From Artemisia argyi (taxonomy: Eukaryota > Streptophyta > Magnoliopsida > Asterales > Asteraceae): DNA of 64,000 nucleotides. The notes under the pieces are model-generated. The model had not been told where the DNA came from. It saw only the letters and a list, made by a program, of their open reading frames with translations, and did no database searches. The stretch covers positions 100,844,772 through 100,908,771 of the forward strand of contig CM060697.1 in NCBI GenBank assembly GCA_030686995.1, written 5' to 3'. The translations under genes and the position numbers were made by a program. Below are positions 31,948 through 43,480 of the stretch, one piece after another (the stretch's first letter is position 1; each line of letters opens with the position of its first letter).

Positions 31948-32863
31948 GTACATCATGTTCTACAAGATGAAGGTCTATTCGTCTAGGATTTCATGCACTT
32001 GTTAGGCAATTGATTAGATGGCCCAAAAAATTATGGCTAAAACAGAATGAAGGTAATTTTGTTTTAGGGTTTAGAAGGGATAAATGTTGCGACATAGAGG
32101 ACACGGCTCAACGTAACCACCTAGCTAGATGTGAAGATCAAACCGCTTTGATACTATGTGAAGGTTGATAAAACCTCGTAGGTTAATTTTTATTTTTAGC
32201 AATATTTATAGACTACATTAGAGATAACAATAAACCTTGGTGAGCCCAAAACCTACAACCAGGTCATCTAATCAATTGTCTAACAGCACTTCCTCTGAAC
32301 CTTGACAATGGAATTATACTAAAAGCTACATAATCACAACAAAAGGCACTAGACTAAAATCCTTTTATTTTGTTTAATAGTTCTATAAATTTCTTTAACA
32401 AGTTAGTTCACATCTCAATTGATGTATCTCTTTAGGTTTTTATTTTTTTTTTTAATTTTTTAAATTGAGTCATTGTAGTTGTTGTAACTTTATTCAACCA
32501 TGTTGTTGAAATTCAATGAAATTTACTTTTTTGCAAATAAATAAAAATAAATAAAAAATAAAAATAAGTTTGTTAAGTTAAATTCAAATGATACTATTAT
32601 TATTATTATTTTCTTTTACAAGATAGCATATTACTGTTATCTTATCTTATTCTAGTTAAGAACAAAGAATGAAAGATTGTCCTTTTCATGATAGTAAAAG
32701 GTAACATGACTATTTTCGTGCCACGCCAGTCAAAAAAATCTTTCACTATCAAATGAGCAAAACAAACAAAATAACTATCAATGTTTTTCTTTAAGTTCTT
32801 GCCCTTATTTAAATTCCCAAATATCACTTTTAAAAGGATACTAAAATTCATCTAATTAATCAA
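31948..32863. other. Intergenic region upstream of the LEA2-type gene
   Basis: AT-rich, with T runs, an ATTATT microsatellite near 32594 and an AAATAAATAAAAATA stretch near 32540. The last ~100 bases should hold the promoter of the next gene; a weak TATA-like TTATTTAAATT is near 32803. Confidence 0.5.
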
Positions 32864-33448
32864 TTGGAAGCAATGGAGGTCAAGAAAGTGAAGTCGAGAA
32901 AGATTTTAAAGATATGTTGCGGCTTCGTTGCACTGCTTATGATCATCCTTCTTGTTTCTATAATATTGCTATTAACGGTCTTCAAACTGAAACATCCTAA
33001 GGTTACAACCCATCCCACGCACCTAGAAAACGTTGAGTTTCAGCTATTACCTAACATTAGCATAAATGCAACAATTGTGTTAAACGTGACAATAAGCAAT
33101 CGTAATCATGGGAGCTTCAAGTTTCGAGACTCCATTGCATATGTTGATTATAGAGGAACCTTAATAGTTGAGATCCCTATTGAGCATGCCAAAATTCCAG
33201 CTCGTGGTAATTATACCATCACGGCTTATGCCAATGTGACAGCGGAGAAAATGGTGACAAATCCAAATTTTTACAATGATATCGAATCGGGTCATCTGAA
33301 CTTCACGTCTACTGCAACCTTGAAGGGGGAAGTAAGTCTTTTTAAGATCATAAAAAAGAGAGCGAAGGTTACAAATGGTTGTGACATTTTTGTTGAGATT
33401 TCGACAAGGAAAGTTGAGTCACAATGTCATGCAAAATTTAAAATCTAA
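32864..33448 (+). CDS. LEA2 / NDR1-HIN1-like membrane protein, single exon
   Basis: 194 codons. It has a short basic N-terminus (EVKKVKSRKILK), then one transmembrane segment at about residues 16-40 (CCGFVALLMIILLVSIILLL). A LEA_2-type beta domain follows, with the typical N..V..S N..G.FKFRDS....Y pattern, and the tail VESQCHAKFKI, the usual NHL/LEA2 ending. Several N-glycosylation sequons (NIS, NAT, NVT, NYT, NFT) fit a lumenal or apoplastic domain. Proteins of this family are single-span membrane proteins linked to stress and defence responses; the specific role here is unknown. An alternative Met is at codon 4. This is one of two convincing host genes in the window. Confidence 0.88.
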   Translation: MEAMEVKKVKSRKILKICCGFVALLMIILLVSIILLLTVFKLKHPKVTTHPTHLENVEFQLLPNISINATIVLNVTISNRNHGSFKFRDSIAYVDYRGTLIVEIPIEHAKIPARGNYTITAYANVTAEKMVTNPNFYNDIESGHLNFTSTATLKGEVSLFKIIKKRAKVTNGCDIFVEISTRKVESQCHAKFKI

Positions 33449-33482
33449 GCACTGTTATACCTTTTTGTTAACCACGAGAGTT

Positions 33483-33564
33483 CATAGTTTTTTATTTACC
33501 GAAATAAATGTAACATATATGTACATAGTTTTTTATTTACCGAAATAAATATGACATATATGTA
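33483..33564 (+). repeat. 41-bp tandem duplication in the 3' flank of the LEA2-type gene
   Basis: CATAGTTTTTTATTTACCG... repeated at 33483 and 33524 with a few differences. It may lie within the 3' UTR. Confidence 0.85.
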
Positions 33565-35995
33565 CATATAAATACACACTTACATATATCTGTAATTTAC
33601 ATACACATGCACATCCAATATTAGCGAACGGCGATAGTGGAGATGACTTATTTAAAAAAGGCAAAATACAGTAACTTTGGTATGTATTTTTAAGTTTAAA
33701 TTATGATATTAACAGGGAATTTCGAAAGAAGTACTTGTCGGAGTATGTTTTATCCGATAAAGCAAGCTGTATTTTTATCTTAGTACGTATTTTCATGAGA
33801 AGGTTCTCTTCTTACTTTAGTATAACGTGATTCTAATTAATTGTGTACTTGCAATTAATTAAAATACTCCATTTCTGAGAATAATATATCTGATTCTTCA
33901 ATTAGCTTGATCAAAATTAGATTTTCTATGTATATTAATATTTGATTCTTCATTTCTTAAAGTTAACGAGAAAAAGATATTCTAACTACATATGATTGAG
34001 TCCAAACCAGACTTGCTTAACTCAGATTGTAATGGATCAGGATAATTTTATAAAGCGATTAACAAACTTATAATTTTATATATAAGTTGACAAACTTATA
34101 TATATAAAGCGATTAACATATAATTTTATTTTCCGATCCTTGTTAAAAATTAATACTAGTAGTTGATAAAGAAAGTTAAACAACAAATAATGGTGATATT
34201 TTATTTAAATTTATATAAAAGTAATCATTTTTCAAGAAATTACATTGTATTTATAAAAGTAATCATTTTATTTAAATTTATACTGATATGTGATAAACCA
34301 GGATACCAAAATGTGTTATACTATTGTCCATTGGAGCAATCTCAATGGCCAAGAATTGGCTATTGACATGACCTTAGTGTCTTAGTGAGTCGCATCTAGA
34401 CGTTAAATGTTTAGTTGATCTGTTAACTTTTAATAAAAAGTGGCAAGAGTACGCACTTAACGCACTTTATTATTACATGGGGTCAGGTCCTTGAAAAAGA
34501 TGAATCGGGATAAAAAAGGGTGCAAGGGGTCAAAATCTCTCTTGTCAATTTAAACTTCTGAAAAGATATATATAGTATCAATTGTTTTATTCTTTACGCT
34601 TCATTACAGAAAACTCGTGATAGAATAAATTGATATAAAGGTGCTAGCTAAAAATTAGTCAATAATTGTGGAACATATTTCTGTAAAGAATAAGAATGTT
34701 CATTGAACGTGATAAAATCATGGTTTATATACCCAAGTGTCACGGGATCAGGTTTTTAAGTTTGATTGATTATTTCTTAAGCAAAGAGAATATTCATCAA
34801 TAAATAACAAAATTAGAGGTTGGTCGAAGTCGGTATAGGAATTACAGATGCATTAGTCGGAGGAGATGCTGAAATATAATCATTAATTTGTTTTCTAGAA
34901 CAATGACAATTTAGCATTATATGTAGTAGCTACTTATAAAGTCTTTTGCTTAAACCTTAAAAAAAGATTATGATGGTGGAAATAAACCCAATCACTCCTT
35001 TGTTTATTATGGCTCGATTGAATGTGGCGGAAATAAATATTAATTACATATATCTCCTTTAACATTCAAGAGATCATGATGCATGACGAAATGTTTTGAT
35101 TTTGTATTAACAATGCAAGTGAAAATTTTCATGAATGTTCTAGTCGTGAGAAGCTTTTGCGAAAAATTATTTGGGGTTTTACAATGTACATATGTATGCA
35201 TAATTGATATTTAGGGGAAGCATAATAGTTATACATTGTGAAATCCTACTCCTAAACAAGCATAAATTTTCATAATTTCGAAATCTCCAAATTAGGTTTT
35301 GTGCATAATAGAAACCTTAGACTCATATTTTTTAAGAAGAAATTAGGATGAAATCACTTACGATTGATGTTGGCAAACAGTAGGAATGAGTAATCCTTGT
35401 TGATTTGAGGCAAGAAAATGGCAAAATTGATTGCAATTGAGAGGTTGAGGGTGTCGTGTTCGCTTGGTATAATGGTAAAATGGGGGAATAAGCTTACTAT
35501 CAAGAAAAGTGAGTATATACCCATTTTCAGATAGGGACGAATCCATTATGGGGGCGGATCCCTTGTTTTGGATCCGTGGATCTGTAGGGAGCTAGTAGGT
35601 GTTCTAAGTCCAAAGTGAACAAGAGGGGTAAAATAAGTCGGTTTAGTGAGACGGATCCTTTCGTATTGGATCTGTGGATCCGTCTAGCGTTGGTGATGGT
35701 TTTGTTGTTAGCTTTTGAGTTGGATGAGAAAAGTTTACATATGTTGTAAATTTTCTCGTGCTTGGATATTCGGTTATGGCCGTTAATGATTGCATTGCAA
35801 CTTAACTTGCTTAAATAATTTCGGATGAATAGTTCTAAGTTGTCAAGCCTACTACGTTGTATATTTTATTTTACAACTAAAATTTGGCACACACCCATTG
35901 AATACATAGATTCAATATGTCATCAATTTTACAAGCGTGAATTGTAAAATTGATTCATATCCTTACGTCATCTTGGTAAAGGACGCAATTATTTA
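33565..35995. other. Intergenic region, no gene seen
   Basis: AT-rich with short duplications (AAAGCGATTAACA near 34055 and 34106). The right part, about 35,160-35,740, is more structured and contains GGATCC-based inverted repeats. It may be the 3' flank or LTR of the minus-strand Copia remnant at 36310. Confidence 0.5.
35649..35685 (+). repeat. Perfect inverted repeat AGACGGATCC / GGATCCGTCT
   Basis: 10-bp arms around a 17-base spacer that itself holds GGATCTGTG. A related motif, GGCGGATCCC...GGATCCGTGG, lies at 35552-35580. The style resembles the palindromic modules of the Sirevirus-like elements. Confidence 0.75.
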
Positions 35996-36137
35996 CATGT
36001 TCAACCGAATGTGATTAAACATGTAGATTTAGGATAATATCGTGGGTCATAAATTTGAGTTATTTTCATGTTCAACCGAGTGTGATTAAACATGTAGATT
36101 TAGGATAACATCGTAGGTCATAAATTTGAATTATTAT
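35996..36137 (+). repeat. 71-bp tandem duplication
   Basis: Units start with CATGTTCAACCGA at 35996 and 36067 and differ at a few positions. Confidence 0.9.
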
Positions 36138-36309
36138 TTTATATATCCGTAGATCTAAGCATATACTTTTTCCGATTTCATGTTCATACTCAAAACTGGC
36201 AATTAGATCGAATTGTGAAGTCAACCATAATTTGAATAATAAATTTACTTAGTCTCAAGATCCGCTTAAACTCTAAAAATCACTCTATAAAATAAAGCAA
36301 GTCAAAGAT

Positions 36310-36660
36310 TTATGGAATGTGTTCCATCAATCCTAATCCTAGTCTAAGGTAGTTAAAGGTTTACATTTTAATGATTTTGTTAGAATATCGGCTATGTTAT
36401 CTTTCAAATTGAATTTTTTGATAAAGATATTTCCTTTTTGAATGTTGTCACGAAGAAAATGATGATGTATGTCTATGTGTTTGGTATGGGAGTGTTGAAC
36501 GAGGTTTTTGCTCAAATCGATGACGCCTTTGCTATCACACATGATCGGAATGTCGTTAAGCTTGATGTTGTAGTCGATGAGAGTTGTTTCATTCATAGTA
36601 CTTATTGACATGCTTTTCCGGAGGACACATATTCGGCTTTGGTTGTGGAGATAGCAAGGT
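36310..36660 (-). pseudogene. Copia RNase H C-terminal fragment
   Basis: Read on the minus strand: LAISTTKAEYVSSGKACQ, then DYNIKLNDIPIMCDSKGVID, LSKNLVQHSHTKHIDIHHHF, LRDNIQKGNIFIKKF and NIADILTKSLK, the standard end of a Copia polyprotein. A 1-base deletion near 36348 shifts the frame before the terminal LRLGLGLMEHIP and stop (36310-36312). Its missing upstream part is at 43113-43480. A plus-strand element now separates the two pieces. Decayed and not functional. Confidence 0.88.
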
Positions 36661-36665
36661 CATTT

Positions 36666-37130
36666 TATTGGGTTTTGGATTCTGCTGCTGAAGAGTCAAA
36701 CTGCTGCTAAGGTTAATGATTCTGCTGCTATACATTCAAAGTGCTGCTGTGTGGAACTACTGTTGATGAACCTACTGCTGAAGAGATATACATGTATACG
36801 AAGTGGATAATTATAGAATAGATTATGTGTATATTTTATACGTCTAGAATATTCTTATCTTGTGTAGAAATGTATTGTAAACCTAGTAGGACTCCTTGGC
36901 CTATAAAAGGAGGATCCTAGGGTTAGATTGAGTACGTACTGTTTAGTTTTCGTTTACACTTCAAGGTTGTAAAACCCTAGCATTGTCGAGTGCTCGTATT
37001 ATTAATATATTGAAGTGTTGATAGTGAATTATTATTCTTCTTAAGTTACGCTTTAATATTCCACGTTCTAGCTTAAGTGTTAACTCAAGTCAACTTCTAT
37101 ATAAAATCGTTTGCTCAACTGGGATCAACA
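36666..37130 (+). repeat. 5' LTR of the plus-strand Copia element (left LTR)
   Basis: The right end GGATCAACA abuts the primer-binding site. The left end is taken as TATTGGG (a mutated TGTTGGG) at 36666, next to the broken RNase H gene; this edge is less sure. It has a TATA-like CCTATAAAAGG near 36900 and a CTGCTG-rich start. It does not resemble the repeat at the other end (42610-43112). Confidence 0.7.
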
Positions 37131-37132
37131 AG

Positions 37133-37144
37133 TGGTATCAGAGC
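37133..37144 (+). other. Primer-binding site, initiator-Met tRNA type
   Basis: TGGTATCAGAGC, an exact match to the usual plant Copia primer-binding site, two bases after the LTR. Confidence 0.9.
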
Positions 37145-37216
37145 TTGTGATCTAGAAGTTGAAATTAAGAAGAATTTGTTCCTTACAAGTTTGATGTTCC
37201 TAATCAATTGCTGAAG

Positions 37217-39850
37217 ATGGGTGACGACACACATATGGTCACTGCTTCAAAGGTTCCCATGCTCAACCCTGGAGAATATGAGCTGTGGAAGATGAGAATA
37301 AGACAGTACATTCGCATGATTGACTTTAACATGTGGAATGTGATCGTCAATGGTGACTCTTTACCAAAGAAGGGTCCTGATGGAAAAGAGATACCAATCA
37401 AGTCTGCTGAAGAGAACTCAGTGAGGAAGATGGAGATCAAGACACACAGTATTCTCTTAATGGGAATACCTAATGAATTTCAATTGGACTTTGATGGCTG
37501 TGAGACTGCAAAAGACTTGATGGATGCTGTTGAATTTAGGTTTGGAGGGAATGATGCTACTAAGAAGTCAAGGAAAAACATGTTGAAGCATCAGTTTGAG
37601 AACTTTACTGCTGAAAGTGGAGAAAAGATTAATGGCACATACAACAGGCTTAATCAACTTGTTAGTCACTTAAAGCTTGTTGGTTATGTGGTTCATCAAG
37701 AAGATGTAAACCTCAAGTTTTTTAGAAGTCTTGTACCTGAATGGAGTATGCATACAGTTGTTTGGAGGAATAAGCCTGACTTTGAAACTATGAAGTTGGA
37801 AAGCCTCTACAACAATTTGAGGGTGTATGAACCTGAATTGAATTCTTCATCTACTTCATCTTCTGGTACACAAAATCTTGCCTTTATATCTTCAAAGTCA
37901 AAAGGATCTAAAGAATCCCACTTTACTGCTTATGGGGTATCTGCTGATGATGGATCTGCTGCTAGTTCTAATGATAAGAATTCCACCAGTGATATTGCTT
38001 TGTGTGCATTCTTGGCTGATCTAACAACCAACATAAGGTCATAGGTTATCAATCAAGATATGGATCATATTGATCCTGATGATCTTGAAGAAATTGATCT
38101 TAAATGGCAGATGGCCATGTTGACCTTGAGGGCAAGAAAATTCTTGAAGAGGACTGGGAGAGAATTCAAGTACAGGGCTAAAGAAAATTTGGGTTTTGAC
38201 AAGTCAAAGATAGAGTGCTACAATTGCAACAGGAAGGGTCATTTTGCCAGGGAATGTAGAGCTCCAAAGAAGAATGCTGAAGCTCCAAAGAAGACCACTG
38301 AAGAATCAAAGAATACCACTACTGCATTGGTATCCTGTGATGGGTTGGGAGAGTATGATTGGAGTGATATGGCTGATGAAGAACCAAACTATTCTCTGGT
38401 GGGTCAAGTCAATCCTAAAGTGCATAACTTTGCACTTATGGCCTATGCATCTTCATCTTCTGGTTCTGACTTTGAGGTATCTAATGATTCTGATCTATCT
38501 GTGTGTTCTTTTAAATCATGTGCTGACACTATAGAAGAACTTAAGTGTAGGAATGAGAGTCTAATTAGAGAAGTTGAACACCTAAAACTTGATAACTTAG
38601 GTTACAAAGTAGGTATTCAAAATGTTGAAAGAAGACTAGAATATCTCAAACAGTGTGAGCTAGAATATGTAGATACAATTAACCAACAGGATGTTGAGAT
38701 TTTTAAGAAAAACAGTGAAATTGAATTTCTTAAGAATAAATTAGAAGAAGCAGAAAAATATAGACATGCAGCTCTTGCTGATAAGGATAAACATATAGTA
38801 AGAGTAAATAAACAACAGTTTGCTTCTTATTTGGTTAATAAATCTATTGAGAGTACATTGATGAGGAAAGGAAGTGGAATAGGCTACAATGTGGTTGCTC
38901 CTCCTGTTAAGAGTGCCTATGCTCCACTAGGAAAAGAATTGTCTTTCATTAGTGAGTTAGATATAGAAAAACCTGTAGGTGAATCTAGTACAAGTGTCTT
39001 AGAAACACCTAAGGTTGAGGTTAGAAAATTTCCTGAGGCTCCTACTGTTGAAGACTGGTATTCAGATAGTGATGAGGAACAGGTTGAACTAGAACAAAGT
39101 GTGAAAAAGGAAGAAATTCCTACAAAAGTTGAACCTAAAATTGAACAGGTTAAGTGTGTGAGACCTGTGTTAGGTAAGGGTATCTCTAGAAAAATGGTAG
39201 AATATAATGAGGTTCCTAGAGGTCAATTGAATGGATTCTATAATAAGCCTAGGGGAAATCAGAGAAACTTTAATAACCTAGTTTCAAACAAATTAGGTAG
39301 TGAGTTTCAATTAAAGAAAAAGGCTTGTTATAAGTGTGGTAGTTTTGAACATTTGATAAATAGTTGTAAAGACCACCAAAAGCCTGTTTGGAATCAATAC
39401 TCTAGGGTGAATCATAAATATGTTTCTAAAAATACTCGCCCTCATCCTAACAGAAACATGATTCCAAGGGTTGTGTTGTTGAGATCTGGTGCAACTAGAT
39501 TTAGTTTTGCTGCTAAATCAAATGGTGCTTTTAAAACCACAACTGGTTCTATTGCTGGCTCTACTGCTAGTAAGCACTCTGCTGCTAGTATGCACTCTGC
39601 TACTAGTAAGCAATCTGCTGCTAGTACAAAACTTTCTACTTCTGGGCCAAAAGTTTTATCAAATACAGTTGTTGGAAATCATTTTTATGTTGTTAAGGCC
39701 TCAGCTTGCTGGGTTTGGAAACCAAAATCATCTGTTTCAAACAATGTTTCCAAAAATAGCAGTGCATCAAGTGATTTAAAAAAATTTAATTATGTTGATG
39801 CACAAGGCAGATCCAAGTCAGTAATGGCTTGGGTCCCCAAGAGAAACTAA
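37217..39850 (+). pseudogene. Copia gag with an in-frame stop
   Basis: ATG at 37217 (MGDDTHMVTASKVPML). Gag core with YELWKMRIRQYI and KSRKNMLKHQFENF blocks. A TAG at 38042-38044 interrupts the frame where relatives have a Gln codon (SQVINQD), and the same frame resumes. It then has the DDLEEIDLKWQMAMLTLRAR block, a CCHC zinc knuckle (CYNCNRKGHFAREC, about 38218-38259), a long Glu/Lys-rich spacer, a second CCHC motif (CYKCGSFEHLINSC, from 39325), a Ser/Ala/Thr repeat part and the end SVMAWVPKRN. Without readthrough only the N-terminal capsid part could be made. Gag packages element RNA into particles. Confidence 0.85.
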
Positions 39851-39865
39851 TTTCTCTATTTTCAT

Positions 39866-42520
39866 ATGCAGGGTAATCTACAGGATGAGCTAAAAGATAT
39901 GGCTATAGTTGATAGTGGATGCTCTTTACATATGACAGGTGATGAGTCTCAACTAGAAGACTTTGAGCCTTTTGAAGGTGGTTATATTGCTTTTGGGAAT
40001 GATCCAAAAGGTGGAAAGATTATTGGTAGAGGAACTCTAAGAACAGGAAATTTAGACTTTGAGAAGGTGTTTCTTGTGAAAGGGCTTAAGTTTAACCTCT
40101 TTAGTGTCTCACAAATGTGTGACAAAAAGAACTTTGTTCTTTTTACAGACACTGAATGTATGATCCTTTCTCCTGATTTTCAGTTGCCAGATGATAAATT
40201 TGTGCTATTGAAAGTCCCTATAAATGAAAATATATACAGTGACCATATTAAGAACATTGTTCCCAAAAGAGATTTAACTTGTCTAATTGCAAAGGCCACT
40301 ATTGATGAGTCCAAATTATGGCATAGAATACTTGGACATCTGAATTACAAGACCATGAACAAGTTGGTAAAAGGAAATCTTGTGAGAGGGATGCCCACAA
40401 AGATGTTTGAGAATTGTGAGACTTGTGTTGCTTGTCAAAAGGGTATACATCATAGAGTTTCATTCAAGTCCAAGACAGTGAACACAAATACTGAGCCCTT
40501 ACATTTACTTCACATGGACTTATTTGGGCCTGTATTTGTAAATAGCTTGAACAAGAAGTCATATTGCCTAGTTGTCACAGATGAATTTAGCAGGTTTACT
40601 TGGGTGTTCTTCCTAGCTACTAAAGATGAAACTCCAGAGATACTCAAGGCATTCATTACCAGAGTTGAAAACTTGCACAACCACAAAGTGAAAATAATCA
40701 GATGTGACAATGGTACTGAGTTCAAGAATAGTGTGATGAATCAATTATGTGTGGGAAAGGGTATTCTAAGACAGTATAGTGTTGCAAGAACTCCACAACA
40801 GAATGGTGCTGCAGAGAGGATAAACAGGACACTGATTAAGGCTGCAAGAACAATGTTATCTGACTCTAAACTACCTATACCTTTTTGAGCTGAAGCTGTA
40901 AACATTGCATGATTTGTGCAAAACAGAAGTAAGGTAGTTAAGCCTCACAACAAGACTCCATACGAGTTATTTCATGGAAAGAAACCAATGATTGATTTTC
41001 TCAAACCATTTGGATGTCCTGTTACTATTTTGAACTCTAAGGATCAGTTAGGAAAATTTGAAGAAAAAGCTGATGAAGGATACTTGGTTGGTTACTCTGT
41101 GAATAGTAAAGCTTTCATGGTATACAATAAAAGAACCAAACATGTAGAGGAGAATTTGCATATCAAGTTTAGTGAGAACACATCTAATGTTGAAGGGAAA
41201 GGACCAGAATGGCTGTTTAATGTTGATATTCTTGCCAAAACAATGAATTATGTACCAGTTATTGCTAGTGTTGACACTAACAAACCTCAAGAAGATTTTG
41301 TTTTGGTTGAGAAACTGAAGATTGGTCCAACTTTACTACCCTTTCAGAAAGATCAAAGTTCACAAGAAGATGTTGTTACTCAAGAGAAACCTAAGGAAAC
41401 TGAAGAAGGTATTGAAATACCTGTTGATGCAGAAAATGTAACAAATGAAGCTCCCAAAGTGGTTGTTGATGTCTCTCCTACAAGGCCAGAAGACTCTGCT
41501 GCTGACTCAGAAGACTCTACTGCTAGGCTAAAACAAACAACTACTGCTTTAACAAATTATGCTGCCAAGCCTACTAACTCTGCTTCTTCACCAGAGTTTC
41601 CTTCTTTGGACACTCAGGGTAGGTCTTTTGCTGATCCAAACTATCCTGATGATCCAAATATGCCTCCTCTAGTGAATATCTACTATGATACAGATGATGA
41701 AGCTCTTGATGGTAAACTATTTGGAGCTGATGCTGACATTACTAATTTGGAACTCAACATTCCTGTTAGTCCCACTTCTACCACAAGAATTCACAAGAAT
41801 CATCCCAAAGAACAAATTCTCAGTGATCCAATATCATCTGTTCAAACAAGAAGAATGACTAAAGAGCTGAAAGATCTACAACATCAAAGTTTCTTTGCAA
41901 GATCTCTGCATCAAAAAAACAGTCACAAAGATCTACAAAATTGCTTGTTTTCCTGTTTTCTATCTCAAATTGAACCCCAAAATACTTACAAAGCCTTACA
42001 TGAAGCAAGTTGGGTGGAAGCAATGCAAGATGAGCTTCTGCAATTCAAACTACAAGAAGTATGGACTTTGGTTGATTTGCTAAATGGGAAAAGAGTGATT
42101 GGCACTAAATGGGTTTTCAAATGCAAAAGAGATGAAAGAGGCATAGTCATTAGAAATAAGGCAAGGTTAGTAGCACAAGGATACACTCAACAAGAAGGCC
42201 TCGACTATGATGAAGTATTTGTACCTGTGGCAAGAATAGAAGCTATTAGATTATTCTTGGCTTATGTTTCATACAAAGAGTTTGTGGAGTATCAGATGGA
42301 TGTCAAAAGTGCTTTTTAGTATGGGACCATTACAGAAGAAGTTTATGTGTCTCAACCACCTGGTTTTGAAGACCCTGACTATCCTGACAAAGTTTACAAG
42401 GTGAATAGAGCAATGTATGGTTTACATCAAGCTCCCAGAGCTTGGTATGATACCTTGTCAACATATTTGTTAGATTTTGGGTTTAGTAGAGGAAAGATTG
42501 ACAAGATTTGTTTCATTTAG
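39866..42520 (+). pseudogene. Copia pol (protease-integrase-partial RT), degenerate
   Basis: In the same frame as gag, after a TAA. Protease active site DSGCSLHMTG; integrase zinc-binding part (HRILGHLNYKTMNKL ... CETCVACQKG); catalytic residues in LHMDLFGP, RCDNGTEFKN and TPQQNGAAERINRTLIKAAR; then the RT start ([40 protein letters not shown]). Stops interrupt it at 40886-40888, in NIA*FVQ near 40912, at 42317-42319 (VKSAF*YGT) and at 42518-42520. The RT breaks off after SRGKIDKICFI, before the YVDD catalytic motif, and there is no RNase H. Similar proteins are very abundant in Asteraceae genomes (Tork-type, from memory). Confidence 0.88.
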
Positions 42521-42609
42521 GGAGATGCATACATCTCAACTTTTCTACTTCGTCTAGGGAAGTTCGTACAAGACCGTGTTTGTTTTGTCATCATCAAATA
42601 GGGGAAGAT
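42521..42609 (+). mobile_element. 3' internal end of a second Copia element with polypurine tract
   Basis: Directly joined to the broken RT. It contains GTTTGTTTTGTCATCATCAA and the polypurine tract ATAGGGGAAGATT just before the next LTR. It is not the expected continuation of the upstream pol, so this is a junction between two elements. Confidence 0.6.
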
Positions 42610-43112
42610 TGTTGGGTTTATTAATTTGATGAGACAAAACGACCAAGAATGAAACAAGAGGGACTTAATATGACAAGAAGGAATTCTAAAAAAGATGAAG
42701 ATTGAAACAAGAAGGACTTGCTTGAAAAAGAAGATTTTATATTTAGTCCTTCGTAGTCTTTTGTAAACCCTAATATCTCTCTATATAAAGAGACATAGGG
42801 TACAGGTTTTATATGATTAAGTCTTTCAATAAGTAGACGTCTAGTTAAAGGTGTGTGTGTTCTAGGGCGTGTAAACTATAAACGCCTAGAACTAGTTAGT
42901 GTTAGTTCGAATCCTTCAAGGTCTGAGGTGTCTTAGATCCTCATTACAATTAGGTAACAAGTTATTATTCTGATCAAATAATAATTGGAGGTGATTGGAA
43001 AAACCTTGTTGTCAATAACTTTGATTTGTTCTTATTCCGCTGCATGTTATTATCATTGTTATTGTTAACCCTAGATGCTCAAAACGGTCCAAGGAGTCTA
43101 ACAAACTCCACA
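42610..43112 (+). repeat. LTR of a second Copia family (right LTR)
   Basis: Begins TGTTGGGTTTATTAATTTG after the polypurine tract and ends TCCACA, directly followed by the broken minus-strand Copia gene. It contains CTATATAAAGAG (TATA-like, near 42780). It does not resemble 36666-37130, so the two ends come from different elements. Confidence 0.65.
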
Positions 43113-43480
43113 CGTTTGTTTCTTTGAGAACCAAGATGTTAGAAAACATCCCATGAACGTACAAACGTCAGTAGTGCTCTTTCTATCCATATAGTCTCCC
43201 GCATGATCGAAGCCAGCATAGACAATAGTTTCAACCCTAGTACCCTTTGGATACCATAATCCTAAATGTGCAGTACCCCTAATATATCTAAAAATACGCT
43301 TGACGGCTTCAAGATGAGGTGTTTTGAGATCCTCTTGAAAGTGAGCGCATAGACAAACAGTAAACATATATCGGGCGTACTTGCGGTAAGATAAAGTAAA
43401 CTACGTAGCATACCTCTATACTTAGTGCTATCAACGGATTCACATTCATCGTCTTTAGTAAGTTTTGTTTTTGAGAACAA
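43113..43480 (-). pseudogene. Copia RT/RNase H fragment, partner of 36310-36660
   Basis: Minus-strand reading gives TKLTKDDECESVDSTKYRGM and LLYLTASTPDI in one frame. After a frameshift it continues FQEDLKTPHLEAVKRIFRYI, GTAHLGLWYPKG, DHAGDYMDRKSTTDVCTFMG and TSWFSKKQT, ending at 43113. The next expected residues, LAISTT.AEYV, are found at the left piece (near 36645), so one RNase H gene was split by an insertion. Divergent and non-functional. Confidence 0.87.

Noticed and set aside
39831..39869. A 39-base gag-pol intron (GTCCCC...ATGCAG)
   Set aside because: Far shorter than functional plant introns; a plain in-frame stop is simpler.
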